Source: Pseudobdellovibrionaceae bacterium
GTDB taxonomy: Bacteria; Bdellovibrionota; Bdellovibrionia; Bdellovibrionales; Bdellovibrionaceae
Reading direction: 5' to 3'
Length of the DNA stretch: 64,000 nucleotides
NCBI GenBank assembly: GCA_022843825.1
Contig: JALHMX010000005.1
Location: forward strand, 88,258-152,257
Of this stretch, positions 27,469 to 37,159 are shown piece after piece. How positions within the stretch are numbered: position 1 is the first letter of the stretch; every line of letters begins with the position of its first letter. A program made the translations under genes and the position numbers. The notes under the pieces are model-generated. The model did no database searches. It saw only the letters and a program-made list of their open reading frames with translations, and was not told the origin of the DNA.

Positions 27469-28185
27469 CTAATTATCGATTGTAATGTCCCAAATCATTC
27501 TTTGCCCTAGAACAGGCAAACCATTAGGGCCATAGTCAATACGACGGCCTTTAAAGTCCTTATAATTTGAATCATAGTAGGTGTACTCATACCCTAGCCC
27601 AACTTTGCGTATAGACGTGACCAACATGACATGGGAATAGACCAAAATTAAGGGGTACCGCCCAGTCTGCAAAAGGCCCCTTTGTCGACGAACTGTTAAA
27701 TCCATACTTATTTGTTGAGCGAAATTTTCAGTGGGATGATCTTTAATTAAATTAAACTGAGGATAAATAGGCAAGATATCGTGAATCGCTATGTCGCGAT
27801 TCAAATCAATACTCTGCTTAAGAAAAACATTTCTATAATCTCTACATAAAGCATTTAAGCCTTTATACCCTGTAATCACGATTTTCTGCGATGGTCTTAT
27901 TCGGTATGAATTATAGGCGTCAAATATACTCTGTAAATTCAGTTCACGATTCTTGGGATGCTCAGGACGAAACTCAACATTTTCTTTGTAGATCTTCGAC
28001 AGGCCAGCCATTCCCTGACATACGCCTTCTCTAACTCCAAGCTCTCCCCAAAAACCAAATTGTGCTAAATCTGGATCTTTATTTAAGAAGCAAAGATCAT
28101 CTTTCCCCATGTGAAATGCAGCGTGTGCATAAACTGAAAAAAACAGTACTAATAATAAAGTTAAGCTTGATAATAGTTTTTTCAT
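27469..28185 (-). CDS. Exported protein, possible papain-fold peptidase
   Basis: 238 residues with a signal peptide ending AHA. No family is recognised by name. Three spaced motifs suggest a papain-like triad: Cys56 in GVCQGMAG, His185 in YSHVMLV, and Asp205/Asn207 in YYDSNY. That order and spacing fits C39- or NlpC-like folds, but the match is weak. It follows truB by 4 bp and may share its transcript, though function is unrelated. Probably periplasmic. Confidence 0.55.
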   Translation of the reverse strand: MKKLLSSLTLLLVLFFSVYAHAAFHMGKDDLCFLNKDPDLAQFGFWGELGVREGVCQGMAGLSKIYKENVEFRPEHPKNRELNLQSIFDAYNSYRIRPSQKIVITGYKGLNALCRDYRNVFLKQSIDLNRDIAIHDILPIYPQFNLIKDHPTENFAQQISMDLTVRRQRGLLQTGRYPLILVYSHVMLVTSIRKVGLGYEYTYYDSNYKDFKGRRIDYGPNGLPVLGQRMIWDITIDN

Positions 28186-28189
28186 AAAA

Positions 28190-29083
28190 TTAGTTAAACA
28201 CTCTTTTTATTCTAAACCCTTTTCCCGTCTCTAGGCCAATTAAAGCCACCAGCTTAGCACTCGCATCAGTGACTTGAATATACTGATCTGTTTCCGGGTT
28301 AAATACTATAATCAATCGCGACCGTAAATCATGACTAATTTGACCATTTCGCAAAAGGTTAAAGTCTTGGCCCTTAACTTTAAGCTGCTTAACGTCAGGC
28401 AAAGCCTCATTCATTGATACCAAAAAGTTTTCCGGGTTAAGAGACAATTTTAAGGTCTCTAAATCAATCGCATCCGCTAACTTTTGTTTATGCGATGAAG
28501 TGCGCACTAAACCTGACATCGTTGCTCCACAGCCCAGTCGGTCGCCTAAAAGTTTTACCCAAGAACGAATAAAACTTCCCTTAGAGCATGAAAGCTCAAA
28601 AGAAATCCTGCGATCAGCTGATCGATTTTCAATGTTCCAAAATTTCATTTTTTTTCGCGGAATTTCAACTTCAATATTTTCACGCGCATATTCGTATAAT
28701 TTTTTTCCATCAATTTTCTTTGCTGAAAATAAAGGAATAGGTAACTCCATCTCTCCGTGCAGATGTGCTGCCGTTTCAATAATTTCTTCAATAGTTGAAC
28801 AAACAGGTTTCTCAAATAAAACATTTCCAGTAATATCCAGTGTGTCTGTCTCTAGACCCAACTTAACGTCTACTTGATACGACTTATCACCTTCCGTAAT
28901 ATATGAACTCAGCTTAGTGGCTTCGCCAATCAGTAAAACCATTAATCCACTAGCCAAAGGATCCAATGTGCCCGAGTGCCCTACTTCTTTGGTTTTAAAA
29001 ATCTTACGTACCTGCGCCACGACATCATGGCTGGTGCACCCTATGGGCTTATTTACTAGAAGTAATCCATGATGCACTGTCAT
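28190..29083 (-). CDS. truB: tRNA pseudouridine-55 synthase TruB
   Basis: 297 residues from ATG 29083 (MTVHHGLLLVNKP). An ATG at 29104 is also in frame but overlaps rbfA and lacks a ribosome site. The catalytic motif GHSGTLDPLASGLM holds the nucleophile Asp, and KPIGCTSHD is the family opening. It makes the universal pseudouridine in the T loop of tRNA. Last of the nusA-infB-rbfA-truB group. Confidence 0.93.
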   Translation of the reverse strand: MTVHHGLLLVNKPIGCTSHDVVAQVRKIFKTKEVGHSGTLDPLASGLMVLLIGEATKLSSYITEGDKSYQVDVKLGLETDTLDITGNVLFEKPVCSTIEEIIETAAHLHGEMELPIPLFSAKKIDGKKLYEYARENIEVEIPRKKMKFWNIENRSADRRISFELSCSKGSFIRSWVKLLGDRLGCGATMSGLVRTSSHKQKLADAIDLETLKLSLNPENFLVSMNEALPDVKQLKVKGQDFNLLRNGQISHDLRSRLIIVFNPETDQYIQVTDASAKLVALIGLETGKGFRIKRVFN

Positions 29084-29087
29084 TAAA

Positions 29088-29516
29088 TCAAATCTCTTCG
29101 TCATCTATATTTTTAAGATTTGCAGTTCCCATTTGATTAAGCAATTTTTCGATTTTCAAAATTTTTTCAGTAGATTCATCGGCAAAAAAAGTCAGCTTTG
29201 GAATATACTTCATCTGCACCTTACGCGAGATCTCAGACTGAATGTCTTTAGCTGAACGCTGTAAAATGTCTATTGTGTTTTCTAAGTCCTGAACTTTTTG
29301 TTGGCCATTTTTTTCTTCAGATAAGTTCAATAGGCTAACGTATACATTAGCTATACGTAAATCCGCTGGCACTTGGACTCGAGCCACCGTAACTAGCCCC
29401 GGAAGTTCAGATTGTAAATTGTGAATAATATATAAAGAAACAATCGACTGTATCTCGTTTTCAAAGCGAGATACTCGGCGTCCATCTGGTTTAGCACTCG
29501 ATTGATTTTTTTTCAT
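29088..29516 (-). CDS. rbfA: Ribosome-binding factor A
   Basis: 142 residues. The KH-like fold is visible from RVSRFENEIQSIVSLYI through LRIANVYVSLL and the C-terminal RKVQMKYIPKLTFFADES. It assists 16S rRNA 5' end maturation and is a cold-response factor. Starts 5 bp after infB. Confidence 0.92.
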   Translation of the reverse strand: MKKNQSSAKPDGRRVSRFENEIQSIVSLYIIHNLQSELPGLVTVARVQVPADLRIANVYVSLLNLSEEKNGQQKVQDLENTIDILQRSAKDIQSEISRKVQMKYIPKLTFFADESTEKILKIEKLLNQMGTANLKNIDDEEI

Positions 29517-29521
29517 CTCAA

Positions 29522-32392
29522 TTAAGCGTCTTTACCCGGTGCCGTCATCGGCGTTAGTTCCCGAGCAACTTCTTCCTTAACAAAAGCTTCGATCACATCG
29601 CCAACTTTTAGATCGTTAAAGTTCTCAATTCCAATACCACACTCAAAGCCTTCAGCTACTTCTTTAGCATCGTCTTTAAAACGTTTAAGCGAAGCCACTT
29701 TGCCTTCGTAGATAATTTTACCTTCTCGCACTAAACGAAGCATATTTGATCTCTGAATTTTACCTGAGGTAATAAAACTTCCAGCAATTGTTCCAATTTT
29801 AGGAACTGTAAAGATATTTCGTACTTCCGCAGTACCCATAACTTTTTCCACAACCTGAGGAGTAAGCAAACCTTGCATAGCTTTGCGAATATCATCCATC
29901 ATTTCATAAACAATAGTGTATGTTCTAATTTCTACTCCCAATTGCTTCGCTTTGGCTTGAGCATTATTATCTGGACGAACATTAAAACCTATAACCACGC
30001 CCTTAGAGGTCAACGCTAAGGTTACATCATTTTCAGTAATTCCTCCCACGGCTGAATGAATCACTTTATTTTTCACTTCCATCGAGGTCATTTTAGTAAG
30101 CATGCCCTTAATTGCCTCAAGTGATCCGTCCACATCAGCTTTAAGGATGATATTAAAGTCTTTAATATCTCCTTGAGTCACTTTCGAAAACATATCTTCT
30201 AAAGATAAACTTTTTTGAGTTTGCGACGCAGCCAAAGTGGCATTTTTACGAATTGAAACAACTTCTTCTGCTGTCTTCTCATCAGCAACCACATCAAAAC
30301 GATCTCCGGCTGACGGAACACCATCAAGACCTAAGACCTCTGCCGGTAAACCTGGGGTAACTCGGTCAATTTTTTCACCTTTATCATTAATTAAAGACTT
30401 AACTTTACCCTTCATAGAGCCAGCGACTATGTATTGCCCTACTTCAACAAATCCATCTTTCACCAATATTGTGGCTACCGCGCCTTTACCTTTTTCAAGT
30501 TTAGCTTCAATGACTAAACCAGTTCCCGATCGCTCAGGATTGGCTTTAAGCTCAGCTACTTCTGAAAGAAGTTTAATATTTTCTAATAATTCTTTAATCC
30601 CTGTTCTTTTTAAAGCAGAAACTTCACAGAAAATCGTGTTACCGCCCCACTCTTCAGGAACGATTTCAAGTTCTGTTAATTGCTGCTTGATTCGATCAGG
30701 ATTAGCACCTGGCTTATCCATTTTATTCACAGCAACAATAATCGGTACACCCGCAGCCTTAGCATGATTAATTGCTTCTGCCGTTTGTGGCATCATACCA
30801 TCGTCAGCAGCTACAACTATGATCGCTATGTCTGTGGCATTCGCTCCACGCGAACGCATAGCTGTAAAGGCCTCATGACCTGGAGTATCCAGGAATGTCA
30901 CCAAACTTCCATCTTCGACTTTTACTGAGTACGCTCCGATGTGCTGAGTAATACCGCCAGCTTCGCCTGAAGCGACATCGGCGTTGCGGATGGCATCTAA
31001 TAAAGATGTCTTTCCGTGGTCAACGTGACCCATAACAGTGACGACTGGAGGACGTGTAACCAACTCTGCATCCAGCTTTCCAAAAGCCGTGTCACCAACG
31101 ACTTCTTCAGCAGTTTTAAAAATATTTTGCGCTTCCCAACCAAATTCAGGAACAATTAAGGCCAAAGTATCAAAGTCTAATTCCGTGTTCATGCTGGCCA
31201 TTACACCATTTTTTATAAGCACCTTGGTCAACTGAGCCGCTTTGATTCCCATACCTTCTGCGGCGTCTGAAAGCTTCATTTTATTATTAATTTTTAAAAC
31301 ACGCTTAGAGGCCTTAGGTTGTGTGATCTGAGTTTTCATAGCTTCACGATTTAGCGAACCTTGCTTCTTTCGCGGTTGAAATACCATTTCTCGTTTTCTA
31401 AATTCAACAGCATTGAAACTTTGAAGAAGCTCAGCTTCTTCTTTTTCCTTGGCGGAAAGCCCGCCCGTCATATTACTAAATTTTTTAGCTTTTTTGTCTA
31501 AATCCCTTTTGGAATCATCGGTATAAGAACTGACTGGGTCTGGCATTGAGTTCGCCGCAGCCACAAATCCTGCGCGTATATTGCGACCTGCTGGCGTAGA
31601 GCCCGTTTGACGGTTGCTAAAACCTCCGGCTCCCACTGGGCCACGATTAAATCCACCGGTTTGTGGTGCCCCGCCGCCGCCCTGATAAGATCGAGGACCA
31701 CTGATGGGGCGCTGCTGCTGACCACCACCTGCTGGTCCGCTTTGCTGGACACGGCTTAAATCCATGCGACCAACAATATTACGTCGCGCCATATTGGCTG
31801 AACTAGAAATTCCACTTCCGCCGATAGCAACTTCTTTTTTACGAGAAGGTACAACAACTGCCGGAGTAGTCGGTGCAACTGCCGCTGCAGTTGGCGCATC
31901 AGGAGTTTTAATTTCTACTTTTTCTATAACAGGTTCAGCTAAAATAGGTTCAGAAACTACCGGTGCAGAAACTTCAACCTCTATCTCCGCTTGCGCGGCA
32001 GGTTCAATATCTTTAGTTTTTCGACGAATAACTGAAGAGGTTTTTACCTCAGCGGCCGCTTTTGCTGTCGTTTTTTTTGCAGCTTTCGGCGCCGTCTTGT
32101 TCGCCGGTGCTTGAATCGTTTTTACAGCTGTCGCTTTTTTAGTTGTGGTGGCGGCCTTTGCTGTCGTTTTTTTTTCAGTTGCTTTTTTAGCCGATGCTTT
32201 TTTAGGTTTTTCCTGAGCATCTGACGAATCGCCAGAACCGGATAAATTTATTTTAATCTGATTCAAAACTTCTGGCTCAAGTTCAGCCATATGATTTTTA
32301 ACTGGTAACTTCCATTCTTTGATTTTATCCATCAAAGCTAGTGGGGTCATCCCGATCTCTTTAGCAAACTCGAATACTTTTGGATTACTCAC
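29522..32392 (-). CDS. infB: Translation initiation factor IF-2
   Basis: 956 residues, starting at a GTG. The N-terminal IF2-N ([19 protein letters not shown]) precedes an Ala/Lys/Thr-rich and Gly/Gln-rich linker (about residues 60-300), which explains the large size. A second IF2-N-like part follows, then the G domain ([25 protein letters not shown]) and the C-terminal beta-barrel domains. It places initiator tRNA on the 30S subunit. 28 bp after nusA, 5 bp before rbfA. Confidence 0.97.
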   Translation of the reverse strand: MSNPKVFEFAKEIGMTPLALMDKIKEWKLPVKNHMAELEPEVLNQIKINLSGSGDSSDAQEKPKKASAKKATEKKTTAKAATTTKKATAVKTIQAPANKTAPKAAKKTTAKAAAEVKTSSVIRRKTKDIEPAAQAEIEVEVSAPVVSEPILAEPVIEKVEIKTPDAPTAAAVAPTTPAVVVPSRKKEVAIGGSGISSSANMARRNIVGRMDLSRVQQSGPAGGGQQQRPISGPRSYQGGGGAPQTGGFNRGPVGAGGFSNRQTGSTPAGRNIRAGFVAAANSMPDPVSSYTDDSKRDLDKKAKKFSNMTGGLSAKEKEEAELLQSFNAVEFRKREMVFQPRKKQGSLNREAMKTQITQPKASKRVLKINNKMKLSDAAEGMGIKAAQLTKVLIKNGVMASMNTELDFDTLALIVPEFGWEAQNIFKTAEEVVGDTAFGKLDAELVTRPPVVTVMGHVDHGKTSLLDAIRNADVASGEAGGITQHIGAYSVKVEDGSLVTFLDTPGHEAFTAMRSRGANATDIAIIVVAADDGMMPQTAEAINHAKAAGVPIIVAVNKMDKPGANPDRIKQQLTELEIVPEEWGGNTIFCEVSALKRTGIKELLENIKLLSEVAELKANPERSGTGLVIEAKLEKGKGAVATILVKDGFVEVGQYIVAGSMKGKVKSLINDKGEKIDRVTPGLPAEVLGLDGVPSAGDRFDVVADEKTAEEVVSIRKNATLAASQTQKSLSLEDMFSKVTQGDIKDFNIILKADVDGSLEAIKGMLTKMTSMEVKNKVIHSAVGGITENDVTLALTSKGVVIGFNVRPDNNAQAKAKQLGVEIRTYTIVYEMMDDIRKAMQGLLTPQVVEKVMGTAEVRNIFTVPKIGTIAGSFITSGKIQRSNMLRLVREGKIIYEGKVASLKRFKDDAKEVAEGFECGIGIENFNDLKVGDVIEAFVKEEVARELTPMTAPGKDA

Positions 32393-32420
32393 GCAATTTC
32401 TGTCCTTTGTTCTTCTTCAG

Positions 32421-33809
32421 TTAATTGTCATCTTGGGTTTCAAGTTTTGAAAGTTCAGCTTTTAACTGTTCTTCAGCTTTTTGTTTAACAGTTGAATTTT
32501 CTTTTAACGCCTGTGTTTGTGGGGACACCGGAATTGGCTCACCTTTGGCTTCGTATGATTTAATCAACTCTTGCGCCTCAGTAATTAATTTCTGTGCCTT
32601 ATCTGGATCATCGTATCCTGGTATAGTCATGACTTCTTCAACTGTAGTTGAAGCCAACGACTGGAATGAGCCAAACCCAGATTGTAAAATATTTTGAGCC
32701 ATAGTTTCATTCATGCCCGGAATTAACATTAAATTGAAAATTGACTCTGCCGTACGAGCTTGCGCCGAAGAGCTTGAAATAATATCCAATTTCCAACCCG
32801 TTAATTTTGCTGCTAAGCGAACATTCTGTCCACGCTTACCAATCGCTTTACTTAGCTCCGAATCTGGAACCACGATTTCCATTTCTTTATTTTCTTCATC
32901 TAAGAAAACTTTGGAAATTTCTGCAGGCCCTAAGGCATTACATACAAACCGTGTAATATCTTCGTTCCATAAAACGATATCAATTTTTTCACCGCGAAGT
33001 TCTTGGACTATATTTTGTACGCGAGAACCCTTCATTCCAACACATGCGCCAACGGGCTCAACGGATGGATCTTTTGACGTCACAGCAATTTTCGCACGTT
33101 GTCCCGGCTCTCGTGCTGCAGCCATAATTTCTACCACACCGTCATAAATTTCTGGAACTTCCATTTCAAATAATTTAACTAAATATCTTTCGTCCGCACG
33201 TGACATGATAATTTGTGGTCCACGAGTTGTTTGTCGAACTTCTGATAAGTAACCTTGAATGCGATCCCCAGGCTTGAAAATCTCTCCTGGAATTTGCTCG
33301 CGTGGAGGAATGTGAGCTTCCGTGCGACCAAGATCTACTACGATTGCCCCCTTTTCTACTCGGCGTGCAATCCCTGACGCGACCTCACCTTTTCTTTGTT
33401 CGAATTCAGAAAAAATAATATCGCGTTCAGCGTCTCGTACTTTTTGTAAAATAATTTGTTTAGCGGTTTGAGCGGCAATACGACCTAAATCAGAAGAATC
33501 CAATTTAATACCAATAGAGTCGTCGAGCTGAGCCCCAGGATCTAACTTTAAAGCATCATCCAAAGTGATCTCAACTTCTTCGTCTACAAACTTTTCAGCC
33601 AAAACAACTTCTTTAAATTCGTAAAGCTCTACTTCGCCTGTCTCTTCATTATACTGAGCTTCAATTTCACGATAGGTACCAAATTTTTTACGGGCTGCGA
33701 CCAACATCGCTTGCTTAACTGCATCAATAACAATTTCTTTATCTATGCCTTTATCACGTCCGACTTGATCTATAACTCCCGCTAAGTTTGAAAACAAATT
33801 CTCTGCCAT
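32421..33809 (-). CDS. nusA: Transcription termination/antitermination factor NusA
   Basis: 462 residues. I chose ATG 33809 (MAENLFSN) because AGGGG lies just upstream; the open frame to 33833 lacks it. The N-terminal RNA polymerase-binding domain is followed by S1 (GEVASGIARRVEKGAIVVDL) and KH1 (VGMKGSRVQNIVQELRG). KH2 (AIGKRGQNVRLAAKLTGW) is next, with a helix-hairpin-helix-type tail. A hairpin sits between rimP and this gene at 33828-33860. Confidence 0.95.
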   Translation of the reverse strand: MAENLFSNLAGVIDQVGRDKGIDKEIVIDAVKQAMLVAARKKFGTYREIEAQYNEETGEVELYEFKEVVLAEKFVDEEVEITLDDALKLDPGAQLDDSIGIKLDSSDLGRIAAQTAKQIILQKVRDAERDIIFSEFEQRKGEVASGIARRVEKGAIVVDLGRTEAHIPPREQIPGEIFKPGDRIQGYLSEVRQTTRGPQIIMSRADERYLVKLFEMEVPEIYDGVVEIMAAAREPGQRAKIAVTSKDPSVEPVGACVGMKGSRVQNIVQELRGEKIDIVLWNEDITRFVCNALGPAEISKVFLDEENKEMEIVVPDSELSKAIGKRGQNVRLAAKLTGWKLDIISSSSAQARTAESIFNLMLIPGMNETMAQNILQSGFGSFQSLASTTVEEVMTIPGYDDPDKAQKLITEAQELIKSYEAKGEPIPVSPQTQALKENSTVKQKAEEQLKAELSKLETQDDN

Positions 33810-33827
33810 AGTTTCCCCTTTAATTCT

Positions 33828-33860
33828 CCTCAAACAGTTCTATTTAGAACATGTTTGAGG
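33828..33860 (-). other. Intercistronic hairpin just before nusA
   Basis: CCTCAAACA-GTTCT (33828-33841) pairs with AGAAC-A-TGTTTGAGG (33846-33860), a 14-bp stem with one bulged A and an ATTT loop. On the minus strand it sits 8 bp after the rimP stop and is followed by the nusA ribosome site, with no T run. It may be a processing site or a control element rather than a terminator. Confidence 0.5.
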
Positions 33861-33868
33861 CCACCTTT

Positions 33869-34387
33869 TCACTTTTTTAATAGTGGCTTATTAGTTTTAA
33901 ACTCAAAAACCAGTTTTGCCTTTTCAACAGCATTCAATGGAATTTTCATTTTTTCATTTTTTAAATCAAAAACAATACAACCATCTTCGACCGAAGCCAA
34001 ATCGCTTTCAAACTTCTTCATAGCTTGAATGCTTTTCTCTTGCGCCCCGAGAGATCCTAAATTTTGTGACAATTGAATCGCCACTTTTTTGCCGATAACT
34101 TTTTTGAAATGGTTCTCTGTTCTTAGGCGACGATCTAATCCCGGGCTTGAAACCTCAAGATTATATTCTCCGCCGGGAACAATATCTTCGCTGTCCAAAA
34201 CTTCATTTAAACCTTTAGACACATTCGAACAATCTTCGATACCGATACCAACTTCTGGTTTATCTATAAATACACGTAGTACGCGGTTGGCACCCGCGCC
34301 CACCATTTCAATATCATACAATTCGCAACCCGCGCTTTGTGCAACATCTACAGCTACTTTATGTATTTTCTCTAACCAAGCTTCCAA
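33869..34387 (-). CDS. rimP: Ribosome maturation factor RimP
   Basis: 172 residues if started at the TTG at 34387 (LEAWLEKIHKVAVDVAQ), which has AGGGGAATT upstream. The longer frame to 34480 would run through the terminator at 34416-34444, so it is unlikely. The family core is GCELYDIEMVGAGANRVLRV and YNLEVSSPGLDRRLR. It acts in 30S subunit maturation. First gene of rimP-nusA-infB-rbfA-truB. Confidence 0.88.
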   Translation of the reverse strand: MEAWLEKIHKVAVDVAQSAGCELYDIEMVGAGANRVLRVFIDKPEVGIGIEDCSNVSKGLNEVLDSEDIVPGGEYNLEVSSPGLDRRLRTENHFKKVIGKKVAIQLSQNLGSLGAQEKSIQAMKKFESDLASVEDGCIVFDLKNEKMKIPLNAVEKAKLVFEFKTNKPLLKK

Positions 34388-34415
34388 AAACAGAATTCCC
34401 CTAAATGATCGACGA

Positions 34416-34444
34416 CAAAAAAAAATTGGGCTTGTGGCCCAATT
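34416..34444 (-). terminator. Terminator/attenuator immediately upstream of rimP
   Basis: AATTGGGC (34424-34431) pairs with GCCCAATT (34437-34444), loop TTGTG, with nine T on the minus strand directly after (34417-34425). It ends the transcript from the GNAT gene. A second copy of the AATTGGGC arm lies upstream at about 34463-34471. A weak TTGCTT/GATAAT promoter-like pair just upstream could place this hairpin at the 5' end of the rimP operon mRNA. Confidence 0.65.
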
Positions 34445-34505
34445 CGCTGGCAGATTATCAAAGCCCAATTTGTAAAGCAACCATTTCTCTACGTGGTAGC
34501 TATCT

Positions 34506-34952
34506 TTAAAAATAGCTCATCTCTAGGCCGTCTGAGCCATCCTTATAGTAGCTTTTTCTTACTCTGGACAATTTGAAACCGCATTTATCGTATAAAGAGA
34601 TAGCAGCTTTATTTAATGGATGTACTTCTAGATATATTCCCTTGCCATTTTTGCTGAATTTTTCAGCAAAGCCTTTGAGCAGCCCTTTCATTGTTCCTGA
34701 GCGCAGTCTGTCCGGGGCCGTACCCAGAGCCAAGATCTCGATGGAATCCGCATTTTCACGAAAGCTGATAAAGGCCTCGATCACCTGATCAGTGGACAGT
34801 GAAACATAGAACTGACTATTAATCAGCTCAGTTTCAATCATCTCCGGACTCCAATTAAACAATTTTGAATTATCAATGCTTTCACGGACTTTTAAAAATA
34901 GTGACCTTACACCCTGAAGATCGTCTTCCCCAGCCAAACGATATGTGTTCAT
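34506..34952 (-). CDS. GNAT acetyltransferase, RimI-like
   Basis: 148 residues. The C-terminal acetyl-CoA site and PLNKAAISLYDKCGFKLSRV, with SYYKDGSDGLEMSYF at the end, are typical of RimI-type N-acetyltransferases. The P-loop GTAPDRLRSGTMKGLL is less canonical. RimI itself acetylates the N-terminus of protein S18; this one's target is inferred only by resemblance. Its start overlaps the previous gene's stop by 4 bp (ATGA). Confidence 0.75.
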   Translation of the reverse strand: MNTYRLAGEDDLQGVRSLFLKVRESIDNSKLFNWSPEMIETELINSQFYVSLSTDQVIEAFISFRENADSIEILALGTAPDRLRSGTMKGLLKGFAEKFSKNGKGIYLEVHPLNKAAISLYDKCGFKLSRVRKSYYKDGSDGLEMSYF

Positions 34953-35389
34953 TGCGCTGTATAGTTATATTTTTTTTTCATGTAGTTAAACCACAATTCG
35001 TATCTTTCAGCGACGGCCAGCTGTTGAAATCGAGCGCTTTCCTGATCTGCCAACATGATTATTTTTAATCGTTCAATTTCTGCATTCAAGCTGTCGTTCT
35101 GTGATTGAAATTTTTTAATCGCATTAATGTGACTTGTTTCTTTAGAGCTCAATCCTGTCGTAATGATTTGATAATATAGAATACGCGTAAAAATAAATAA
35201 ATCCATGTCGGTCTTTGGCTGTTTCAAAAAGGCCGCAGTCAAAGGAACTTTGTCCTTCGCTTTGACAAACTGTTGGTAATCGTAGCTGGTCCAGACCTCT
35301 TCATTCAGCTCAAACAACACCTCATTAATAACTTCAGCTGAAGACATCGATACAAAAATAAATATAAGACCGCTTAAAATAAACTTCAT
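34949..35389 (-). CDS. Hypothetical exported protein
   Basis: 146 residues with a signal peptide (FILSGLIFIFVSMSSA). The start of the mature part, EVINEVLFELNEEVWTSYDY, resembles the N-terminal helical arm of SurA-like chaperones. The rest is a helical, coiled-coil-like region with no PPIase domain. Its ATGA overlap with the GNAT gene suggests translational coupling. Confidence 0.55.
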   Translation of the reverse strand: MKFILSGLIFIFVSMSSAEVINEVLFELNEEVWTSYDYQQFVKAKDKVPLTAAFLKQPKTDMDLFIFTRILYYQIITTGLSSKETSHINAIKKFQSQNDSLNAEIERLKIIMLADQESARFQQLAVAERYELWFNYMKKKYNYTAQ

Positions 35390-35418
35390 AGCCTATCAAA
35401 CATGACTATGCCCCAAAT

Positions 35419-35453
35419 GAAAAGAGCCGACTCTTAGAGTCAGCTCTTTTTAT
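35419..35453 (-). terminator. Terminator after the outer-membrane protein gene
   Basis: AAAAGAGC.GACTC and GAGTC.GCTCTTTT pair around a three-base loop. It is T-rich on both sides, so it can work in both directions, and it sits 25 bp past the stop of the minus-strand gene at 35478. Confidence 0.75.
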
Positions 35454-35477
35454 TTCAATTATATCAACAGGATTAAA

Positions 35478-36614
35478 TTAGAACGACATTTTGCCTGCTA
35501 CGCCTAAGACGTAGTAATTCATCTTTTCTGGTGACTTATAACCAGGAACTGTACCTTCTTCTAAATTCGAAGACATATTAAACATATATTTAAAGTCTGC
35601 GCCTAAAGAAAACCGACGACTTAACTTTATATCTACCCCTGCAGTTACACCGGCGTCGATAGCACTGGTATTACCATCACCCATACCTGGAGGCGCATAC
35701 TGAAATCGGTCAGGGCTTACTTCATAAGTTCTGTAAGAGTAAGCCAAGATACCACCCACCGTAGGACGAATAGAACCTGTGAACACAATAAACTTACCAG
35801 ACAAGTAACCTTGATATTGATTCATGTCGTGATCCGCATAAGCAACACCCATATATGGATACTGAGTCAGATAAGCGGCGTTTTCTACTTTAAATGAAGA
35901 GTAAATAAATCCACCTTCAACTTCAAAGAAGTCATTGGCGGCACCAACACCCATACCCACTGAGTAGTTACCTTTAATAGCTTGTGCACTGGAATACATC
36001 GGCATACCGGCTTGGAAAGACATATATCGTCTGTCAAAGCCATCATAGTCATCCTCTGCAACTTCTTTTTCTGCCGCTAAGGCTGCACGAACTTCTTCAT
36101 GAACTACATCGCGGTCTATAGTTTCAGTTTGTTGAACTATAATAGGCTGCGGCTGAACATGTGATGAAGGCGCAACGATAGTTTCAGACTGAATAGGCTG
36201 AGTCTGCGCTGGTTGCTGATTGTTTAATGAATCAAATCGATCACCAAATAAAGTTTGGGCTCGTCTTTTCTCGTCTTCCATACGGCTGATTTCAAGCTTC
36301 TCAACAATACGTGTTTCAGTTCTTAACTCTTCTTCTTGACGATTTTTACGAATCGCATCGGCATTCGAGTTAGACAAAGGCGACGCTTCAATCACCGTAA
36401 CAGGCTGCTTTTGCACTGTTGCCTGTTGCGGAACCACCACGATCTGAGTGCGGTTCATGTTCGCAGATCCTGCACCTTGAGGCGCAACGTACATGCGCTC
36501 AATCTCTGCATCGACCTCAGCATTCAAGCTGACGTCTTCCGACTGCGCATGAGTTGAAACTGCAAATAAAGATGCAGCCAACATAGTAAATAGATAACTT
36601 TTAAGATAATTCAT
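35478..36614 (-). CDS. Outer-membrane barrel protein with Gln-rich linker
   Basis: 378 residues from ATG 36614 (MNYLKSYLFTML), preceded by GGGGAGTATTTT. Signal peptide cut near THAQS. Residues about 30-180 are a Glu/Gln/Val-rich, low-complexity linker with VVPQQATVQKQP and a coiled-coil part. The C-terminal part is an eight-stranded-type beta barrel (YMSFQAGMPMYSS to YVLGVAGKMSF, with terminal Phe), close to OmpA-type barrels. Probable surface protein; function unknown. Confidence 0.7.
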   Translation of the reverse strand: MNYLKSYLFTMLAASLFAVSTHAQSEDVSLNAEVDAEIERMYVAPQGAGSANMNRTQIVVVPQQATVQKQPVTVIEASPLSNSNADAIRKNRQEEELRTETRIVEKLEISRMEDEKRRAQTLFGDRFDSLNNQQPAQTQPIQSETIVAPSSHVQPQPIIVQQTETIDRDVVHEEVRAALAAEKEVAEDDYDGFDRRYMSFQAGMPMYSSAQAIKGNYSVGMGVGAANDFFEVEGGFIYSSFKVENAAYLTQYPYMGVAYADHDMNQYQGYLSGKFIVFTGSIRPTVGGILAYSYRTYEVSPDRFQYAPPGMGDGNTSAIDAGVTAGVDIKLSRRFSLGADFKYMFNMSSNLEEGTVPGYKSPEKMNYYVLGVAGKMSF

Positions 36615-36827
36615 AAAATACTCCCCATATTTAATAAAATAGTACGGAAAATACTTGAGCAACCTGAGTGCCAAGAAATGTCGCTTTAACCGCCCACCGC
36701 GATTTTACGAACTAAGCGTCTGATTTAACAGGTAAATTGAAGGCATTTTTTTTACAAAGACGTTGGCACCGATTAAATTCGGACCATAAAAAATGACATA
36801 ACTTGTAGACAACCCTGAAAAAAATAC

Positions 36828-36856
36828 TTGAATGTTTGTAGAGAATATCTTTAATA
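36828..36856 (+). promoter_or_regulatory. Possible promoter of the tRNA-Leu gene
   Basis: TTGAAT (36828-36833), 17 bp, TTAATA (36851-36856). The start would be near 36863, about 36 nt before the tRNA. The -10 is poor, so support is weak. Confidence 0.3.
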
Positions 36857-36898
36857 TCGTGACTTCAAACAGGTCTTTAAATGCATTTAAATCAGCGT

Positions 36899-36985
36899 GG
36901 CTCGGTGATGAAATTGGTAGACTTGCTAGACTCAAAATCTTGTGGGAGCAATCCCGTGTCGGTTCGAGTCCGACCCGAGCCACCA
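36899..36985 (+). tRNA. tRNA-Leu(CAA)
   Basis: 87-nt class II tRNA with encoded CCA (36983-36985). The acceptor arms GGCTCGG and CCGAGCC pair perfectly, the T arm is GTCGG-TTCGAGT-CCGAC, and the variable arm is long (GGGA/TCCC stem). The anticodon loop CTCAAAA gives CAA (36933-36935), reading UUG. The anticodon stem CTAGA/TCTTG has one T-T mismatch. No other RNA gene is linked. Confidence 0.9.
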
Positions 36986-37159
36986 CTTCAATCAGATATC
37001 CGATGGGCAACGACGAAAATTCGGTGAATCCTTAATATCAGAATTAACTAGTTTATAATTATAGGTACATTTAGCGAGGCACGGTGCCACATCCACTTTA
37101 TTATATTGATTCTTCGCTGTGAGCAAGGGAATGTTATCTCCTATAAAAAAGGAGACCCT

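Noticed and set aside
30237..30767. 176-codon plus-strand frame antisense to infB
   Set aside because: Covers the conserved IF-2 G domain on the other strand; a shadow.
31498..32114. Minus and plus frames over the infB linker
   Set aside because: Repetitive Ala/Gly/Gln coding of the IF-2 linker produces long open shadow frames.
32713..33147. Plus-strand 144-codon frame in nusA
   Set aside because: Antisense to the NusA S1/KH domains; low-quality translation.
36705..37010. Minus-strand frame reading VARVGLEPTRDC...LASLPISSPSH
   Set aside because: It is the antisense of tRNA-Leu plus flanks, a well-known false protein; the tRNA is real.
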